From NCBI RefSeq assembly GCF_004792295.1, contig NZ_SRRY01000001.1, positions 1,746,501 to 1,810,500 of the forward strand: a stretch of 64,000 nucleotides of DNA, written 5' to 3'. Shown one piece after another: positions 1 to 8,665 of the stretch. The position numbers and the translations under genes were made by a program. The stretch comes from Pseudoalteromonas sp. MEBiC 03607 (GTDB lineage: Bacteria; Pseudomonadota; Gammaproteobacteria; Enterobacterales; Alteromonadaceae). The first letter of the stretch is position 1. Every line of letters begins with the position of its first letter. The notes beneath the pieces are model-generated. The model was not told where the DNA came from. It was given only the letters and a program-made list of their open reading frames with translations, and did no database searches.

Positions 1-323
1 ACATGCCTGAGCTTCCAGCTGAATTATTCCACGAGCAAGCTGTAACTCGCGTTAAGACTGGCCTATTACTAGGTGAAGTTATCAAGGCGAACGAGCTTAA
101 AGTTGACGACGCTAAAGTTGAAGAGTTAATCGCAACTGTAGCTTCTGCATACGAAGATCCAACTGAAGTTGTAGAATACTACAAGTCAAATGATCAACTT
201 ATGCAACAAATGCGTAACGTAGCGATGGAAGAGCAAGCAGTTGAAGCTATCCTAGCTAAAGCAAACGTGACTGAAGTTGAAAAAGCATTCGACGACATCA
301 TGAATCCACAGCAAGGTGCTTAA
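1..323 (+). CDS. tig: Trigger factor, C-terminal part (5' end outside window)
   Basis: This is the last roughly 106 residues of the ribosome-associated chaperone and peptidyl-prolyl isomerase trigger factor. The open frame runs in from the window edge, so the methionine at base 3 is internal and not a start. The helical, acidic segment with '[16 protein letters not shown]' and the tail '[16 protein letters not shown]' are typical of the substrate-cradling C-terminal domain. The N-terminal ribosome-binding and FKBP-like domains lie outside. It is followed by clpP, clpX and lon, the classical gammaproteobacterial chaperone/protease neighbourhood. Codon use is strongly biased, as in highly expressed genes. 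Confidence 0.93.
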   Translation, partial: MPELPAELFHEQAVTRVKTGLLLGEVIKANELKVDDAKVEELIATVASAYEDPTEVVEYYKSNDQLMQQMRNVAMEEQAVEAILAKANVTEVEKAFDDIMNPQQGA

Positions 324-355
324 TAAGTCATTGACTTAAGCTCTCGCTAGCGATT

Positions 356-408
356 AAATGGCTCGTGTTACTCTGTATATTTACAGCGTACCCGGGCCAT
401 TTTAGTTT
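356..408 (+). terminator. Probable terminator of tig
   Basis: A long hairpin follows the tig stop. The outer arms AAATGGCTCG (356-365) and CGGGCCATTT (393-402) pair over 10 bp with one G-U. An inner stem CTGTA/TACAG, flanked by TAC/GTA, sits between them. It ends in a modest T-rich run (TTTTAGTTT), so termination may be partial. Confidence 0.6.
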
Positions 409-473
409 GTGGTAGCAAGTTTCACAAAAACCGACAATACTAGATGTTATTTCAGAACATTTTTCAGTAAAGA

Positions 474-501
474 TTGAAATAGTGCCGAACCGTTCACATA
501 T
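474..501 (+). promoter_or_regulatory. Candidate heat-shock (sigma-32-like) promoter of clpP
   Basis: TTGAAA (474-479) is followed after 14 bp by TCACATAT (494-501), which matches the sigma-32 -10 consensus CCCCATNT/CCCCATAT at six of eight positions. The 14-bp spacing equals that of the much better lon promoter in this window. The clpP promoter is known to be sigma-32 dependent in E. coli. An overlapping sigma-70-type reading (TATAGT at 499-504) is also possible. Confidence 0.45.
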
Positions 502-532
502 AGTTAAAAAGATTGAACAGTTACTTTAATTA

Positions 533-567
533 ACATTAGTATTAATGTGCTTTCCTTATAGTAAGGA
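533..567 (+). repeat. Two short inverted repeats in the clpP leader
   Basis: ACATTA (533-538)/TAATGT (543-548) and TCCTTA (553-558)/TAAGGA (562-567) form two small hairpins about 30-65 bases before the clpP start. They lie between the candidate promoter and the ribosome binding site. Their function is unknown and they could be fortuitous in AT-rich DNA. Confidence 0.35.
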
Positions 568-598
568 TGAGTCGCAGCGGATAAGGAATTAAATAAGA

Positions 599-1216
599 AT
601 GAATAGCGGTATGATAGACCCTCTAAACGCATTAGTCCCTATGGTTGTTGAGCAAACAGCAAAAGGGGAGCGCTCATATGATATTTACTCACGTCTTTTA
701 AAAGAGCGCATTATTTTCTTAACAGGCCAAGTTGAAGATAACATGGCAAACCTGATTCTTGCACAAATGCTGTTTTTAGAATCAGAAAACCCAGAAAAAG
801 ATATTTATCTTTATATCAATTCGCCAGGTGGCTCTGTAACTGCTGGTATGGCAATCTACGATACAATGAATTTCATTAAACCTGATGTAAGCACTATTTG
901 TGTGGGTCAAGCAGCTAGTATGGGTGCTTTTTTGTTATCAGGTGGCGCTAAAGGTAAGCGTTTTTGTTTACCTAACTCACGCGTGATGATCCACCAACCA
1001 TTAGGTGGTTTCCAAGGTCAAGCATCTGACTTCGAAATTCATGCGCGCGAAATCTTATCGATTAAAGATAAGTTAAACCGTTTGATGGCAGAGCACACAG
1101 GTCAACCATTAGAGGTCGTATCACGCGATACTGACCGTGATAACTTTATGACCGCAAGCGAAGCGGTTGAATACGGCCTAGTTGACTCTGTATTCTCTAG
1201 CCGCGAAACGAAGTAA
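599..1216 (+). CDS. clpP: ATP-dependent Clp protease proteolytic subunit ClpP
   Basis: This is the serine peptidase subunit that forms the tetradecameric degradation chamber for ClpX (and ClpA). It is 205 residues long, close to the E. coli precursor. The catalytic triad is visible as Ser107 in 'GQAASMGA', His132 in 'MIHQP' and Asp181 in 'DTDRDNF', each offset by four from E. coli Ser111/His136/Asp185. The IGF-loop-accepting handle helix is intact. The chosen ATG has AAGGA 11 bases upstream; an ATG at 611 is the alternative. The first residues are probably autoprocessed, as in the family. clpX follows after 135 bp containing a strong hairpin. Confidence 0.98.
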   Translation: MNSGMIDPLNALVPMVVEQTAKGERSYDIYSRLLKERIIFLTGQVEDNMANLILAQMLFLESENPEKDIYLYINSPGGSVTAGMAIYDTMNFIKPDVSTICVGQAASMGAFLLSGGAKGKRFCLPNSRVMIHQPLGGFQGQASDFEIHAREILSIKDKLNRLMAEHTGQPLEVVSRDTDRDNFMTASEAVEYGLVDSVFSSRETK

Positions 1217-1221
1217 TCTGA

Positions 1222-1250
1222 ATAGCTAATAATAACGTATTGTTAGCTAT
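1222..1250 (+). promoter_or_regulatory. Intercistronic hairpin between clpP and clpX
   Basis: ATAGCTAATAATA (1222-1234) pairs over 13 bp (one G-U) with TATTGTTAGCTAT (1238-1250) around a three-base ACG loop. It starts six bases after the clpP stop codon. No T-run follows, so it is not a standard terminator. It may be an mRNA processing or stabilising element setting the ClpP to ClpX ratio. Confidence 0.55.
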
Positions 1251-1351
1251 CACCCTTTACTATGCGAAAACTGATATTCTTTGATATAGTTAAACATAGT
1301 GAATTAGCAGTAGCCCAGTGCTGCTGCCAACGTAATAAATGAGGTAGCTGA

Positions 1352-2635
1352 ATGTCTGACACTCCTACAGACGGCGACAAAAGTAATAAATTGTTATACT
1401 GCTCTTTTTGTGGCAAAAGCCAGCATGAAGTTCGTAAACTTATTGCCGGCCCTTCAGTATACATTTGTGATGAATGTGTTGAGCTGTGTAATGATATCAT
1501 CAGGGAAGAAATCAAAGACATTGCGCCAAAGCATAATGCGTCTGATAAATTGCCTGTTCCAAAAGAAATTCGTAATCACTTAGATGATTATGTTATTGGC
1601 CAAGATCATGCAAAAAAAGTGCTGTCGGTAGCGGTATACAATCACTACAAACGCCTTCGTAATCAAAGTATTAATGCAGAAATTGAGCTAGGTAAGAGTA
1701 ACATCCTATTAATTGGTCCTACTGGTAGTGGTAAAACATTACTTGCTGAAACCATGGCTCGTTTGCTCGATGTACCTTTCACTATGGCTGATGCGACTAC
1801 GCTGACAGAAGCAGGTTATGTTGGTGAAGATGTTGAAAACATCATTCAGAAGCTACTGCAAAAATGTGACTACGACGTTGAGAAAGCGCAGCGTGGTATT
1901 GTTTACATTGATGAAATTGACAAGATTTCTCGTAAGTCTGATAACCCATCGATCACTCGTGACGTATCGGGCGAAGGTGTGCAACAAGCGTTACTTAAAC
2001 TGATTGAAGGTACGGTTGCGTCTGTACCACCACAAGGTGGACGTAAGCATCCGCAGCAAGAATTCTTGCAAGTTGATACATCGAAGATTCTATTTATTTG
2101 TGGCGGTGCATTTGCTGGCCTTGATAAAGTGATCGAACAGCGTAGCCACAAAAATACAGGTATTGGTTTTGGCGCTCAAGTTAAGCAATCGGCAAGTAGC
2201 CGTAGTTTAAGCGAAACGTTTAAAGATGTAGAGCCAGAAGATCTTGTTAAATACGGCTTAATACCGGAATTTATTGGTCGTCTTCCTGTTGTCGCTACAC
2301 TGACAGAACTAGATGAAGCGGCACTTATTCAAATTCTTAGCGAACCAAAGAATGCTCTAACTAAGCAATTCTCTGCATTATTTGCAATGGAAGATGTTGA
2401 GCTTGAGTTCCGTGAAGATGCGCTCAGTGCGATTGCTCACAAAGCAATGGAGCGTAAAACAGGTGCACGTGGCTTGCGTTCAATTGTTGAGGGTGTGTTA
2501 CTTGATACTATGTATGAGTTGCCTTCAATGGATGATGTAAGCAAAGTGGTTATTGATGAAACCGTTATTAAAGGTGAATCAGACCCAATCTTAATTTACC
2601 AAAGTGGTAATCAAGACAAAGCTGCATCAGAATAA
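1352..2635 (+). CDS. clpX: ATP-dependent Clp protease ATP-binding subunit ClpX
   Basis: This is the hexameric AAA+ unfoldase that recognises tagged substrates (for example SsrA) and threads them into ClpP. The 427-residue protein has the N-terminal C4 zinc-binding dimerisation domain with Cys17, Cys20, Cys39 and Cys42. Walker A GPTGSGKT is at 122-129, the pore loop GYVG at 155-158 and Walker B 'IVYIDEID' at 183-190. The ClpP-docking IGF loop is present in 'TGIGFGAQ'. It begins at an ATG after GAGGTAG. It probably shares transcripts with clpP and ends at a strong terminator before lon. Confidence 0.98.
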   Translation: MSDTPTDGDKSNKLLYCSFCGKSQHEVRKLIAGPSVYICDECVELCNDIIREEIKDIAPKHNASDKLPVPKEIRNHLDDYVIGQDHAKKVLSVAVYNHYKRLRNQSINAEIELGKSNILLIGPTGSGKTLLAETMARLLDVPFTMADATTLTEAGYVGEDVENIIQKLLQKCDYDVEKAQRGIVYIDEIDKISRKSDNPSITRDVSGEGVQQALLKLIEGTVASVPPQGGRKHPQQEFLQVDTSKILFICGGAFAGLDKVIEQRSHKNTGIGFGAQVKQSASSRSLSETFKDVEPEDLVKYGLIPEFIGRLPVVATLTELDEAALIQILSEPKNALTKQFSALFAMEDVELEFREDALSAIAHKAMERKTGARGLRSIVEGVLLDTMYELPSMDDVSKVVIDETVIKGESDPILIYQSGNQDKAASE

Positions 2636-2670
2636 AGCTTTAATAGATTAATATTTAATCAGTTAAGTAT

Positions 2671-2698
2671 AAAAAAGGAGCCAAAGGCTCCTTTTTTT
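2671..2698 (+). terminator. Rho-independent terminator of clpPX
   Basis: GGAGCC (2677-2682), loop AAA, and GGCTCC (2686-2691) are followed by seven T and preceded by A-rich sequence. It separates clpX from the lon promoter. Confidence 0.9.
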
Positions 2699-2706
2699 AC
2701 AAATAT

Positions 2707-2736
2707 GTTGAACTTTCCCTTACATATCCCCATATA
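2707..2736 (+). promoter_or_regulatory. Sigma-32 heat-shock promoter of lon
   Basis: GTTGAAC (2707-2713), a 14-bp spacer and CCCCATATA (2728-2736) match the RpoH consensus CTTGAA-N13-15-CCCCATNT almost perfectly. The predicted start near 2742 gives a leader of roughly 35-40 bases. It lies directly after the clpX terminator, so lon is an independent unit. The lon gene of E. coli is a known sigma-32 member. Confidence 0.88.
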
Positions 2737-2778
2737 CTTGAGTAATCTTTAAAATAAATGAAGTGCGAAGAGAATATA

Positions 2779-5139
2779 ATGACGCTTGAGAGAACCGATC
2801 GAGTCGAAATCCCCGTGTTGGCACTGCGCGATGTTGTGGTATACCCGCACATGGTGATCCCGCTATTTGTTGGTCGTGAAAAATCAATAAAATGCCTAGA
2901 AGCGGCGATGGACAAGGACAAACAAATTTTCCTAGTGGCGCAAAAAGACGCCTCTGTTGATGATCCGCAGCAAGACGATATCTACCGTGTTGGCACCATT
3001 GCCACAGTACTTCAGTTATTAAAACTACCTGATGGCACCGTTAAAGTGTTGGTTGAAGGCACTCAACGCGCGAAAGTAGAAACATTTCTAGACAATGATG
3101 ATTTCTTTGTAGCTGAAGCGCAGTTTATTGAGTCAAACCATATTGATGAACAAGAGCAGGATGTCTTCATACGCAGCGCAATTAGCCAATTTGAAGGCTA
3201 TGTAAAGCTTAATAAGAAGATTCCACCAGAAGTACTCACTTCTGTATCAGGTATTGATGAAGCCGCACGTCTTGCAGATACTATGGCAGCTCATATGCCA
3301 CTGAAAGTGCCTGAAAAGCAAAAAGTACTTGAGATAGCTGATGTCACTGAGCGTCTTGAATACCTAATGGCGCTGATGGAAGGTGAAATTGACTTACTGC
3401 AAGTTGAGAAGAAAATCCGTACTCGCGTTAAAAAGCAGATGGAAAAATCGCAGCGAGAGTATTACCTCAACGAGCAAATGAAAGCGATTCAAAAAGAGCT
3501 TGGCGAACTTGATGATGTACCCGATGAATTCGAAGCAATTAAAAAACGCATCGAAGAGTCAGGTATGCCTAAAGAAGCGCAAGAAAAAGCGAACGCAGAG
3601 TTATCTAAATTAAAAATGATGTCGCCTATGTCGGCTGAAGCAACCGTAGTGCGCTCGTACATTGATACGCTTATCAATGTGCCTTGGAAAAAACGCTCTA
3701 AGGTGAAAAAAGACTTAGCTGGCGCACAAAAGATTTTAGACAGCGATCATCATGGTCTAGATAAAGTAAAAGAACGCATTATTGAGTATCTTGCGGTACA
3801 ACAACGTACTAATAAACTCAAAGGCCCAATTTTATGTTTAGTCGGCCCTCCTGGTGTGGGTAAAACCTCATTAGGTCAGTCAATTGCACGTTCTACTGGT
3901 CGTAAATATGTTCGTATGGCCCTTGGTGGCGTTCGTGATGAAGCTGAAATTCGTGGTCATCGTCGTACTTACATTGGTTCTATGCCTGGTAAGTTAATCC
4001 AGAATATGACCAAAGTCGGCGTGAAAAACCCATTATTCTTATTAGATGAAATCGATAAGATGTCTTCTGATATGCGTGGTGACCCAGCATCAGCATTACT
4101 TGAGGTGCTTGATCCTGAGCAAAATAGTCATTTTGCTGATCATTACCTAGAAGTTGATTACGATTTATCAGACGTAATGTTCGTTGCAACATCAAATAGC
4201 TTCAACATTCCAGGCCCGTTACTAGACCGTATGGAGGTTATTCGTCTATCGGGTTACACCGAAGACGAGAAGCTGAATATTGCTAAGCAGCATTTAATTC
4301 CAAAGCAAGTGAAGCGTAATGGTCTAAAAGAGGGTGAAGTTGAAATAGCTGATAGTGCAATTATTGGCATTATTCGCTACTACACTCGCGAAGCCGGTGT
4401 GCGTAACCTAGAGCGTGAAGTATCTAAACTTTGCCGTAAAGCTGTTAAGAATATCTTGTTAGATAAAGACACTAAAAAAGTGACTATCGATGAAGATAAT
4501 CTAGAAGAGTTTTTAGGTGTACAACGCTTTGACTATGGTAAAGCTGAAGATGGTGACCGCATTGGTCAAGTAACCGGATTAGCGTGGACTGAAGTAGGTG
4601 GTGATTTACTGACTATCGAATCAGCTGCTGTTCCAGGTAAAGGTAAACTTACTTTCACCGGTTCACTTGGTGATGTAATGCAAGAGTCGATTCAAGCGGC
4701 CATGACGGTTGTTCGTAATCGTGCTGAAAAATTACGTATTAATAGCGACTTCCATGAAAAACGTGATATCCATGTTCACGTACCAGAGGGAGCAACACCA
4801 AAAGATGGCCCAAGTGCGGGTATTGCAATGGTAACTGGTTTAGTCTCGAGCTTAACAGGTAACCCGGTACGTTCTGATGTTGCTATGACAGGTGAAATCA
4901 CTTTACGTGGTGAAGTGTTACCGATTGGTGGCTTAAAAGAAAAGTTACTAGCGGCTCATCGTGGTGGTATTAAAACCGTTATTATTCCAAAAATTAACGA
5001 ACGTGACTTAAAAGAGATCCCAAACAATGTATTAGAGGGCCTTGAAATTCACCCAGTTACATGGATTGATGACGTTTTAAAGCTGGCTTTAAAGCACCCA
5101 GTTGAGAGTTTTTCTGTCGAAACTGAAAAAAACCAGTAA
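2779..5139 (+). CDS. lon: ATP-dependent protease Lon (La)
   Basis: This is the homo-oligomeric AAA+ serine protease that degrades misfolded and short-lived regulatory proteins. At 786 residues it is close to E. coli Lon (784). It has the N-terminal LON substrate domain beginning '[15 protein letters not shown]', a coiled linker, Walker A GPPGVGKT, Walker B 'LFLLDEIDK', and the C-terminal protease domain. The Ser679 ('DGPSAG') and Lys722 ('GLKEK') dyad falls at the E. coli positions. The ATG at 2779 is preferred over the in-frame ATG at 2758, because GAAGAG sits properly before it and the N-terminus aligns with the family. It is transcribed from a sigma-32 promoter. Confidence 0.98.
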   Translation: MTLERTDRVEIPVLALRDVVVYPHMVIPLFVGREKSIKCLEAAMDKDKQIFLVAQKDASVDDPQQDDIYRVGTIATVLQLLKLPDGTVKVLVEGTQRAKVETFLDNDDFFVAEAQFIESNHIDEQEQDVFIRSAISQFEGYVKLNKKIPPEVLTSVSGIDEAARLADTMAAHMPLKVPEKQKVLEIADVTERLEYLMALMEGEIDLLQVEKKIRTRVKKQMEKSQREYYLNEQMKAIQKELGELDDVPDEFEAIKKRIEESGMPKEAQEKANAELSKLKMMSPMSAEATVVRSYIDTLINVPWKKRSKVKKDLAGAQKILDSDHHGLDKVKERIIEYLAVQQRTNKLKGPILCLVGPPGVGKTSLGQSIARSTGRKYVRMALGGVRDEAEIRGHRRTYIGSMPGKLIQNMTKVGVKNPLFLLDEIDKMSSDMRGDPASALLEVLDPEQNSHFADHYLEVDYDLSDVMFVATSNSFNIPGPLLDRMEVIRLSGYTEDEKLNIAKQHLIPKQVKRNGLKEGEVEIADSAIIGIIRYYTREAGVRNLEREVSKLCRKAVKNILLDKDTKKVTIDEDNLEEFLGVQRFDYGKAEDGDRIGQVTGLAWTEVGGDLLTIESAAVPGKGKLTFTGSLGDVMQESIQAAMTVVRNRAEKLRINSDFHEKRDIHVHVPEGATPKDGPSAGIAMVTGLVSSLTGNPVRSDVAMTGEITLRGEVLPIGGLKEKLLAAHRGGIKTVIIPKINERDLKEIPNNVLEGLEIHPVTWIDDVLKLALKHPVESFSVETEKNQ

Positions 5140-5212
5140 AAAACCGCAAAAAAGTGCATTTAGGGGCTTTTCAAATACTAAGGGTATGATAAGTTAAGCA
5201 CTAGTTTTCAAG

Positions 5213-5234
5213 CCTAGGCCTTATGTGGCCTAGG
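5213..5234. repeat. Inverted repeat downstream of lon
   Basis: CCTAGGCC (5213-5220) and GGCCTAGG (5227-5234) form a perfect 8-bp stem around TTATGT. No T-run follows on either strand. It may end or stabilise the lon transcript or mark an operator before hupB. Confidence 0.5.
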
Positions 5235-5299
5235 GTTGAGAAAAATATAATAAACTGAGCATAAATTTAATTTGCTTATAAATTTTCAAAACAGTGATG

Positions 5300-5317
5300 T
5301 TATTTTTTAAAAAATAA
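5300..5317. promoter_or_regulatory. AT-only 18-bp palindrome before hupB
   Basis: TTATTTTTTAAAAAATAA is a perfect palindrome about 36 bp before the hupB start. Nucleoid proteins, including HU itself, favour such bent AT-rich DNA, so it could be an autoregulatory or curvature element. That role is inferred only. Confidence 0.4.
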
Positions 5318-5353
5318 TCGCTCTTGATAATAACAATGAAAGAGGATGATATT

Positions 5354-5626
5354 GTGAATAAATCTCAATTAATCGATCAAATCGCAGCTGACGCTGACAT
5401 TTCTAAAGCGGCTGCAGGTCGTGCACTAGATTCATTCATCGAGGCTGTTTCAGGCGCTCTTAAAGATGGCGACTCAGTGGCGCTTGTTGGCTTTGGTACT
5501 TTCTCAGTACGTGAGCGTGCAGCACGTTCAGGTCGTAACCCGCAAACTGGTGAGACTATCCAGATTGCTGCGGCAAATATCCCTTCTTTCAAAGCAGGTA
5601 AAGCGCTGAAAGACGCAGTAAACTAA
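5354..5626 (+). CDS. hupB: DNA-binding protein HU-beta
   Basis: This small histone-like protein bends and constrains DNA as a dimer in the nucleoid. The 90-residue product begins '[18 protein letters not shown]' (read as methionine) and contains the beta-arm signature '[18 protein letters not shown]', almost identical to E. coli HupB. The start is a GTG at 5354 with AGAGGATG just upstream. Longer in-frame starts from 5324 would add residues not found in the family. It sits between lon and ppiD, as in E. coli. It has its own leader with a palindrome and a strong terminator downstream. Confidence 0.97.
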   Translation: MNKSQLIDQIAADADISKAAAGRALDSFIEAVSGALKDGDSVALVGFGTFSVRERAARSGRNPQTGETIQIAAANIPSFKAGKALKDAVN

Positions 5627-5639
5627 TCAATAAGATTAG

Positions 5640-5692
5640 TTGGTGAGGATACCTAAGGACACTTAAATAGAATTTAGGTAACTTATCACCAG
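5640..5692 (+). other. Imperfect long hairpin in the hupB 3' untranslated region
   Basis: The nested arms TTGGTGA...TACCTAA on the left and TTAGGTA...TCACCA on the right can fold into one imperfect hairpin starting 14 bases after the hupB stop, ahead of the terminator. It may protect the abundant hupB mRNA 3' end. Confidence 0.4.
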
Positions 5693-5704
5693 TTACTTCA
5701 AGTG

Positions 5705-5736
5705 AAAAAGCGTATCTGGTAAGATACGCTTTTTTT
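5705..5736 (+). terminator. Rho-independent terminator of hupB
   Basis: GCGTATCT (5710-5717), loop GGTA, and AGATACGC (5722-5729) are flanked by A5 and T7. The stem is strong and the tail canonical. Confidence 0.92.
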
Positions 5737-5823
5737 ACATGAGCAGGGTTGATATCAATCAGCAATCATCCTTGATTATGCTAATTGGTATATTTTGTAC
5801 CTGATCAGAATAGAGATAGATAA

Positions 5824-7725
5824 ATGCTTGAGAAAATCAGAGAAGGTTCGCAGGGACCTGCAGCCAAAATTATTTTAGGCGCGGTGATTTTATCTTTTGC
5901 TTTAGCTGGGATTGGTGGTTATTTAGGACAAACCACAGAGCAACCCGTTGCAGAAGTAAATGGAGTTAAAATTAGCCAAACCGAGTTCAGCCGTGCTTAC
6001 CAAAATGAACGCAATCGTTTAGAGCAACAGTTTGGTGAATACTTTGCACAAATCGCAGCTGATCCAAATTACATGGCACAAATTCGCCAAGGCGTGATTG
6101 ACCGCTTAGTACAACAAGAATTGCAAACTCAACTAGCGGCAGAGTTAGGCCTTCGTGTAAGTGATGAGAGTGTTCGTAAAGCTATTTTAGAAATGCCTTA
6201 CTTCCAAGTTGGCGGCCAATTTAGCAACGATCGTTACTTACAAGTTATTCGTCAGATGAACTTCCAGCCAGACGCTTTCCGAGAGTACTTACGTAAAGAC
6301 ATGACTCGCAGCCAACTTGTTGGTGCAGTTGCTGGTACTGACTTTATTCTTGAAAACGAATTAAATAATACTGTAGCGCTTCAACAGCAAACTCGTAGTA
6401 TTGACTATTTAGTTGTGTCAAAAGAATCATTACAAGCGGGTATTGAAGTAACAGAGCAAGAAATTGCAGATTACTATGAATTAAATCAACCGCAATTTTT
6501 AGCGCCTGAACAAGTATCTGTCAGCTATATTGATTTAAATGCTGCAAACTTAACGTTGGATTCAAGTGTTTCAGAAGAAGATATCAAAGCATACTACGAT
6601 CAAAACAGCGCACAATATATTGAGCCTGAAAAGCGTCGTGTATCACACATCTTAATTGATAACAGTGAAGACGATGATGCAGCAAAAGCGAAAGCTGAAG
6701 AGCTATTAGCACAACTGCAAAACGGTGCTGATTTTGCTGAGCTAGCTGAATCATCTTCGGATGACGTTGTGAGTGCTGAAATGGGCGGTGATCTTGATTG
6801 GATCGAACGTGACATGATGGACCCAGCTTTTGAAGATGCAACGTATGCACTTGAGAACAAAGGTGACATTTCTGACGTTGTTGAATCAGAATTCGGCTAT
6901 CACATCATCAAGCTCACTGATATTCAAAATCAGCAAGTTAAACCGTATGCTGACGTAAAAGATGAGCTTCGTGCTGAACTTGAACGTACTAAGAAAGTGA
7001 ATGCGTTTTATGAAAAGCAAACTCAAATGGGAGAAATTGCTTTTGAAATTTCTGATACATTAACAGACGCTGCAGACGCAGCCGGTGTTGAAGTACAGAA
7101 AACAGAACTTGTGACACGTAACTCATTACCAGAGCCTTTAAATAACCCGCAAGTTGTTACTGCAATTTTCTCTCCTGAAGTGTTAGAAGATCGTATGAAC
7201 TCAGAGGTTATTGAAGTGGGTGATGAGCACGCTGTTGTTGTTCGTGTAAACGACCATAAACCAGCAACGACTAAGCCACTTGAAGATGTATCAGAGCAAA
7301 TTAAAGCAACACTGGTTGCACAGAAAGCCTCTGAACTTGCTAAAGAAAAAGCACGTACTTTATTTGCAGATATCGAAGCAGGTAAGAGCTTAAATGATGT
7401 TGCTACTGCCGAAGGTATTGAAGTGCGTCAAGAGTCTGCACTTGCTCGTCAAGCGTATACTGTGTCTCCGGCAATTGTACAGCAAGTATTTAAAATGCCG
7501 CATCCTCAGGATACGCCAGTGGTAGATGTTGTTGATCTGAATAATGGTGACTCTGCTATCGTTGCTTTAAAAGCAGTGAATGAAGCACAAAGCACCGATA
7601 TTAACGAACAACAAAAACAAAACATCACTATGGCTCAAGTGAATAAAAACTACATGGTATTCATTGCTGCACTTAAAGCGCAAGCAGATGTAAAAGTACC
7701 AAAAGTTGTACAAGCTGCTGAATAA
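5824..7725 (+). CDS. ppiD: Periplasmic chaperone / parvulin-type PPIase PpiD
   Basis: This inner-membrane-anchored periplasmic folding factor acts near the Sec translocon exit. The 633-residue protein has a short cytoplasmic N-terminus, one signal-anchor helix at about 14-34 ('KIILGAVILSFALAGIGG') and a SurA/PpiD-like chaperone region. A parvulin domain at about 267-365 ('RRVSHILI' to 'FGYHIIKL') is followed by a second, degenerate helical region. It lies downstream of hupB, as in E. coli. It has its own gap and terminator, so it is probably monocistronic. Whether the parvulin domain is catalytically active cannot be judged here; in E. coli it is nearly inactive. Confidence 0.93.
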   Translation: MLEKIREGSQGPAAKIILGAVILSFALAGIGGYLGQTTEQPVAEVNGVKISQTEFSRAYQNERNRLEQQFGEYFAQIAADPNYMAQIRQGVIDRLVQQELQTQLAAELGLRVSDESVRKAILEMPYFQVGGQFSNDRYLQVIRQMNFQPDAFREYLRKDMTRSQLVGAVAGTDFILENELNNTVALQQQTRSIDYLVVSKESLQAGIEVTEQEIADYYELNQPQFLAPEQVSVSYIDLNAANLTLDSSVSEEDIKAYYDQNSAQYIEPEKRRVSHILIDNSEDDDAAKAKAEELLAQLQNGADFAELAESSSDDVVSAEMGGDLDWIERDMMDPAFEDATYALENKGDISDVVESEFGYHIIKLTDIQNQQVKPYADVKDELRAELERTKKVNAFYEKQTQMGEIAFEISDTLTDAADAAGVEVQKTELVTRNSLPEPLNNPQVVTAIFSPEVLEDRMNSEVIEVGDEHAVVVRVNDHKPATTKPLEDVSEQIKATLVAQKASELAKEKARTLFADIEAGKSLNDVATAEGIEVRQESALARQAYTVSPAIVQQVFKMPHPQDTPVVDVVDLNNGDSAIVALKAVNEAQSTDINEQQKQNITMAQVNKNYMVFIAALKAQADVKVPKVVQAAE

Positions 7726-7746
7726 GTAGCAAAATGACTTAAATAA

Positions 7747-7771
7747 AAGGCGCCTTATGGCGCCTTTTTTG
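7747..7771 (+). terminator. Rho-independent terminator of ppiD
   Basis: AAGGCGCC (7747-7754), loop TTAT, and GGCGCCTT (7759-7766) are followed by a T-run to 7770. Confidence 0.92.
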
Positions 7772-7821
7772 TTAACTTTTCAGGTAATTCTAACTCGTGA
7801 ATAGGTATCAAAGGAGCATTT

Positions 7822-8220
7822 ATGGAGTATCGCCTAATAGAGCAGTTACCAAGTGCGGAAGAATACTGTGCAATGCGCCTTAAGGCCGGCTTATCAGCTC
7901 GTTCATTAGCTGCGGCGAAAGCAGGGCTGCCAAACTCTCTTTATGTTATTTGTGTTCGCAAAGACGATGAGTTGATTGGCATGGGCCGTGTTATTGGTGA
8001 TGGTGGTTGTAATTTTGAGGTAGTTGATATTGCTGTATCACCTGAATATCAAGGTAAAGGGCTAGGGCGTCAAATTATGGAACATGTAGACCGTTACATT
8101 GAAGCTGCCGCTTTTGAAGGCAGCTATGTCACTATGGTCGCTGACAAACCAGGTTTTTACGAAAAGCTTGGCTACAAGTTTGTCGCACCACAAAGCCAAG
8201 GGATGTATAAAAAGTTTTGA
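7822..8220 (+). CDS. GNAT-family N-acetyltransferase
   Basis: This small (132-residue) acetyl-CoA-dependent transferase has an unknown acceptor. The acetyl-CoA-binding motif A is clear in 'VVDIAVSPEYQGKGLGRQIM' (Q-G-K-G-L-G), and the C-terminal 'KPGFYEKLGYKF' is the usual family ending. The ATG has AAAGGAG nine bases upstream in a separate unit after the ppiD terminator. The stop codon overlaps the TTG start of the cupin gene, so the two are probably translationally coupled and work on a common metabolite. Detoxification or modification of a small amine is possible but not shown. Confidence 0.85.
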   Translation: MEYRLIEQLPSAEEYCAMRLKAGLSARSLAAAKAGLPNSLYVICVRKDDELIGMGRVIGDGGCNFEVVDIAVSPEYQGKGLGRQIMEHVDRYIEAAAFEGSYVTMVADKPGFYEKLGYKFVAPQSQGMYKKF

Positions 8221-8564
8221 GCACTATAGATAAACAAACAGCAGAGCACTACAAGTGGGGTAACAATTGCGACGGTTGGCATTTGGTAAAATCTAATGCG
8301 CTGAGTGTTATTCAAGAGCATGTCCCAGCAGGTGAGGCTGAAGTAAAACACTACCATGAGCATGCAGAACAATTTTTCTTCGTACTTAGTGGTTGTGCCA
8401 CCATTGAACTTGATGGCCAATTACACAAACTCACTGCGCAACAAGGTTTGCATGTAAGTGCTGGCCGAGCTCATCAGCTAAGTAATCAAGGTACTGAACC
8501 ACTGCATTTTATTGTTACATCTACACCACCAAGCCATGGTGATAGAATTGATGTAAAGCAGTAA
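8217..8564 (+). CDS. Cupin-domain protein of unknown function
   Basis: This 115-residue single-domain cupin (double-stranded beta-helix) has the metal-binding motif 1 in 'HYHEHAEQFFFVLSG' (two His, one Glu) and a motif 2-like stretch 'VSAGRAHQLSNQG'. It is likely a small metal-dependent isomerase, dioxygenase or sugar-binding protein; nothing narrows the substrate. No ATG exists near the N-terminus. The frame opens with a TTG that shares four bases (TTGA) with the upstream acetyltransferase stop, and a GGGATG-like site lies about 12 bases before it, which suggests coupled translation. Confidence 0.78.
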   Translation: MSTIDKQTAEHYKWGNNCDGWHLVKSNALSVIQEHVPAGEAEVKHYHEHAEQFFFVLSGCATIELDGQLHKLTAQQGLHVSAGRAHQLSNQGTEPLHFIVTSTPPSHGDRIDVKQ

Positions 8565-8610
8565 GGGGAAAGAGTAAAGTTAATAGAGATATCAACATAC
8601 TCGCGAAGGG

Positions 8611-8665
8611 GGGCGTTTAACGCCGAATTAAATTTAAAGTTGACGGCTGACACTTCAATGTCAGC
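8611..8665. other. Two inverted repeats between convergent cupin and sapF genes
   Basis: GGCGTT-T-AACGCC lies at 8612-8624. GCTGACA (8646-8652)/TGTCAGC (8659-8665) overlaps the sapF stop codon. Neither has a good T-run, but they sit where a bidirectional transcription end is expected. Confidence 0.4.

Noticed and set aside
5749..5758. TTGATATCAA palindrome before ppiD as an FNR site
   Set aside because: The half-sites are adjacent without the required four-base spacer, so it does not fit FNR; it is probably chance.
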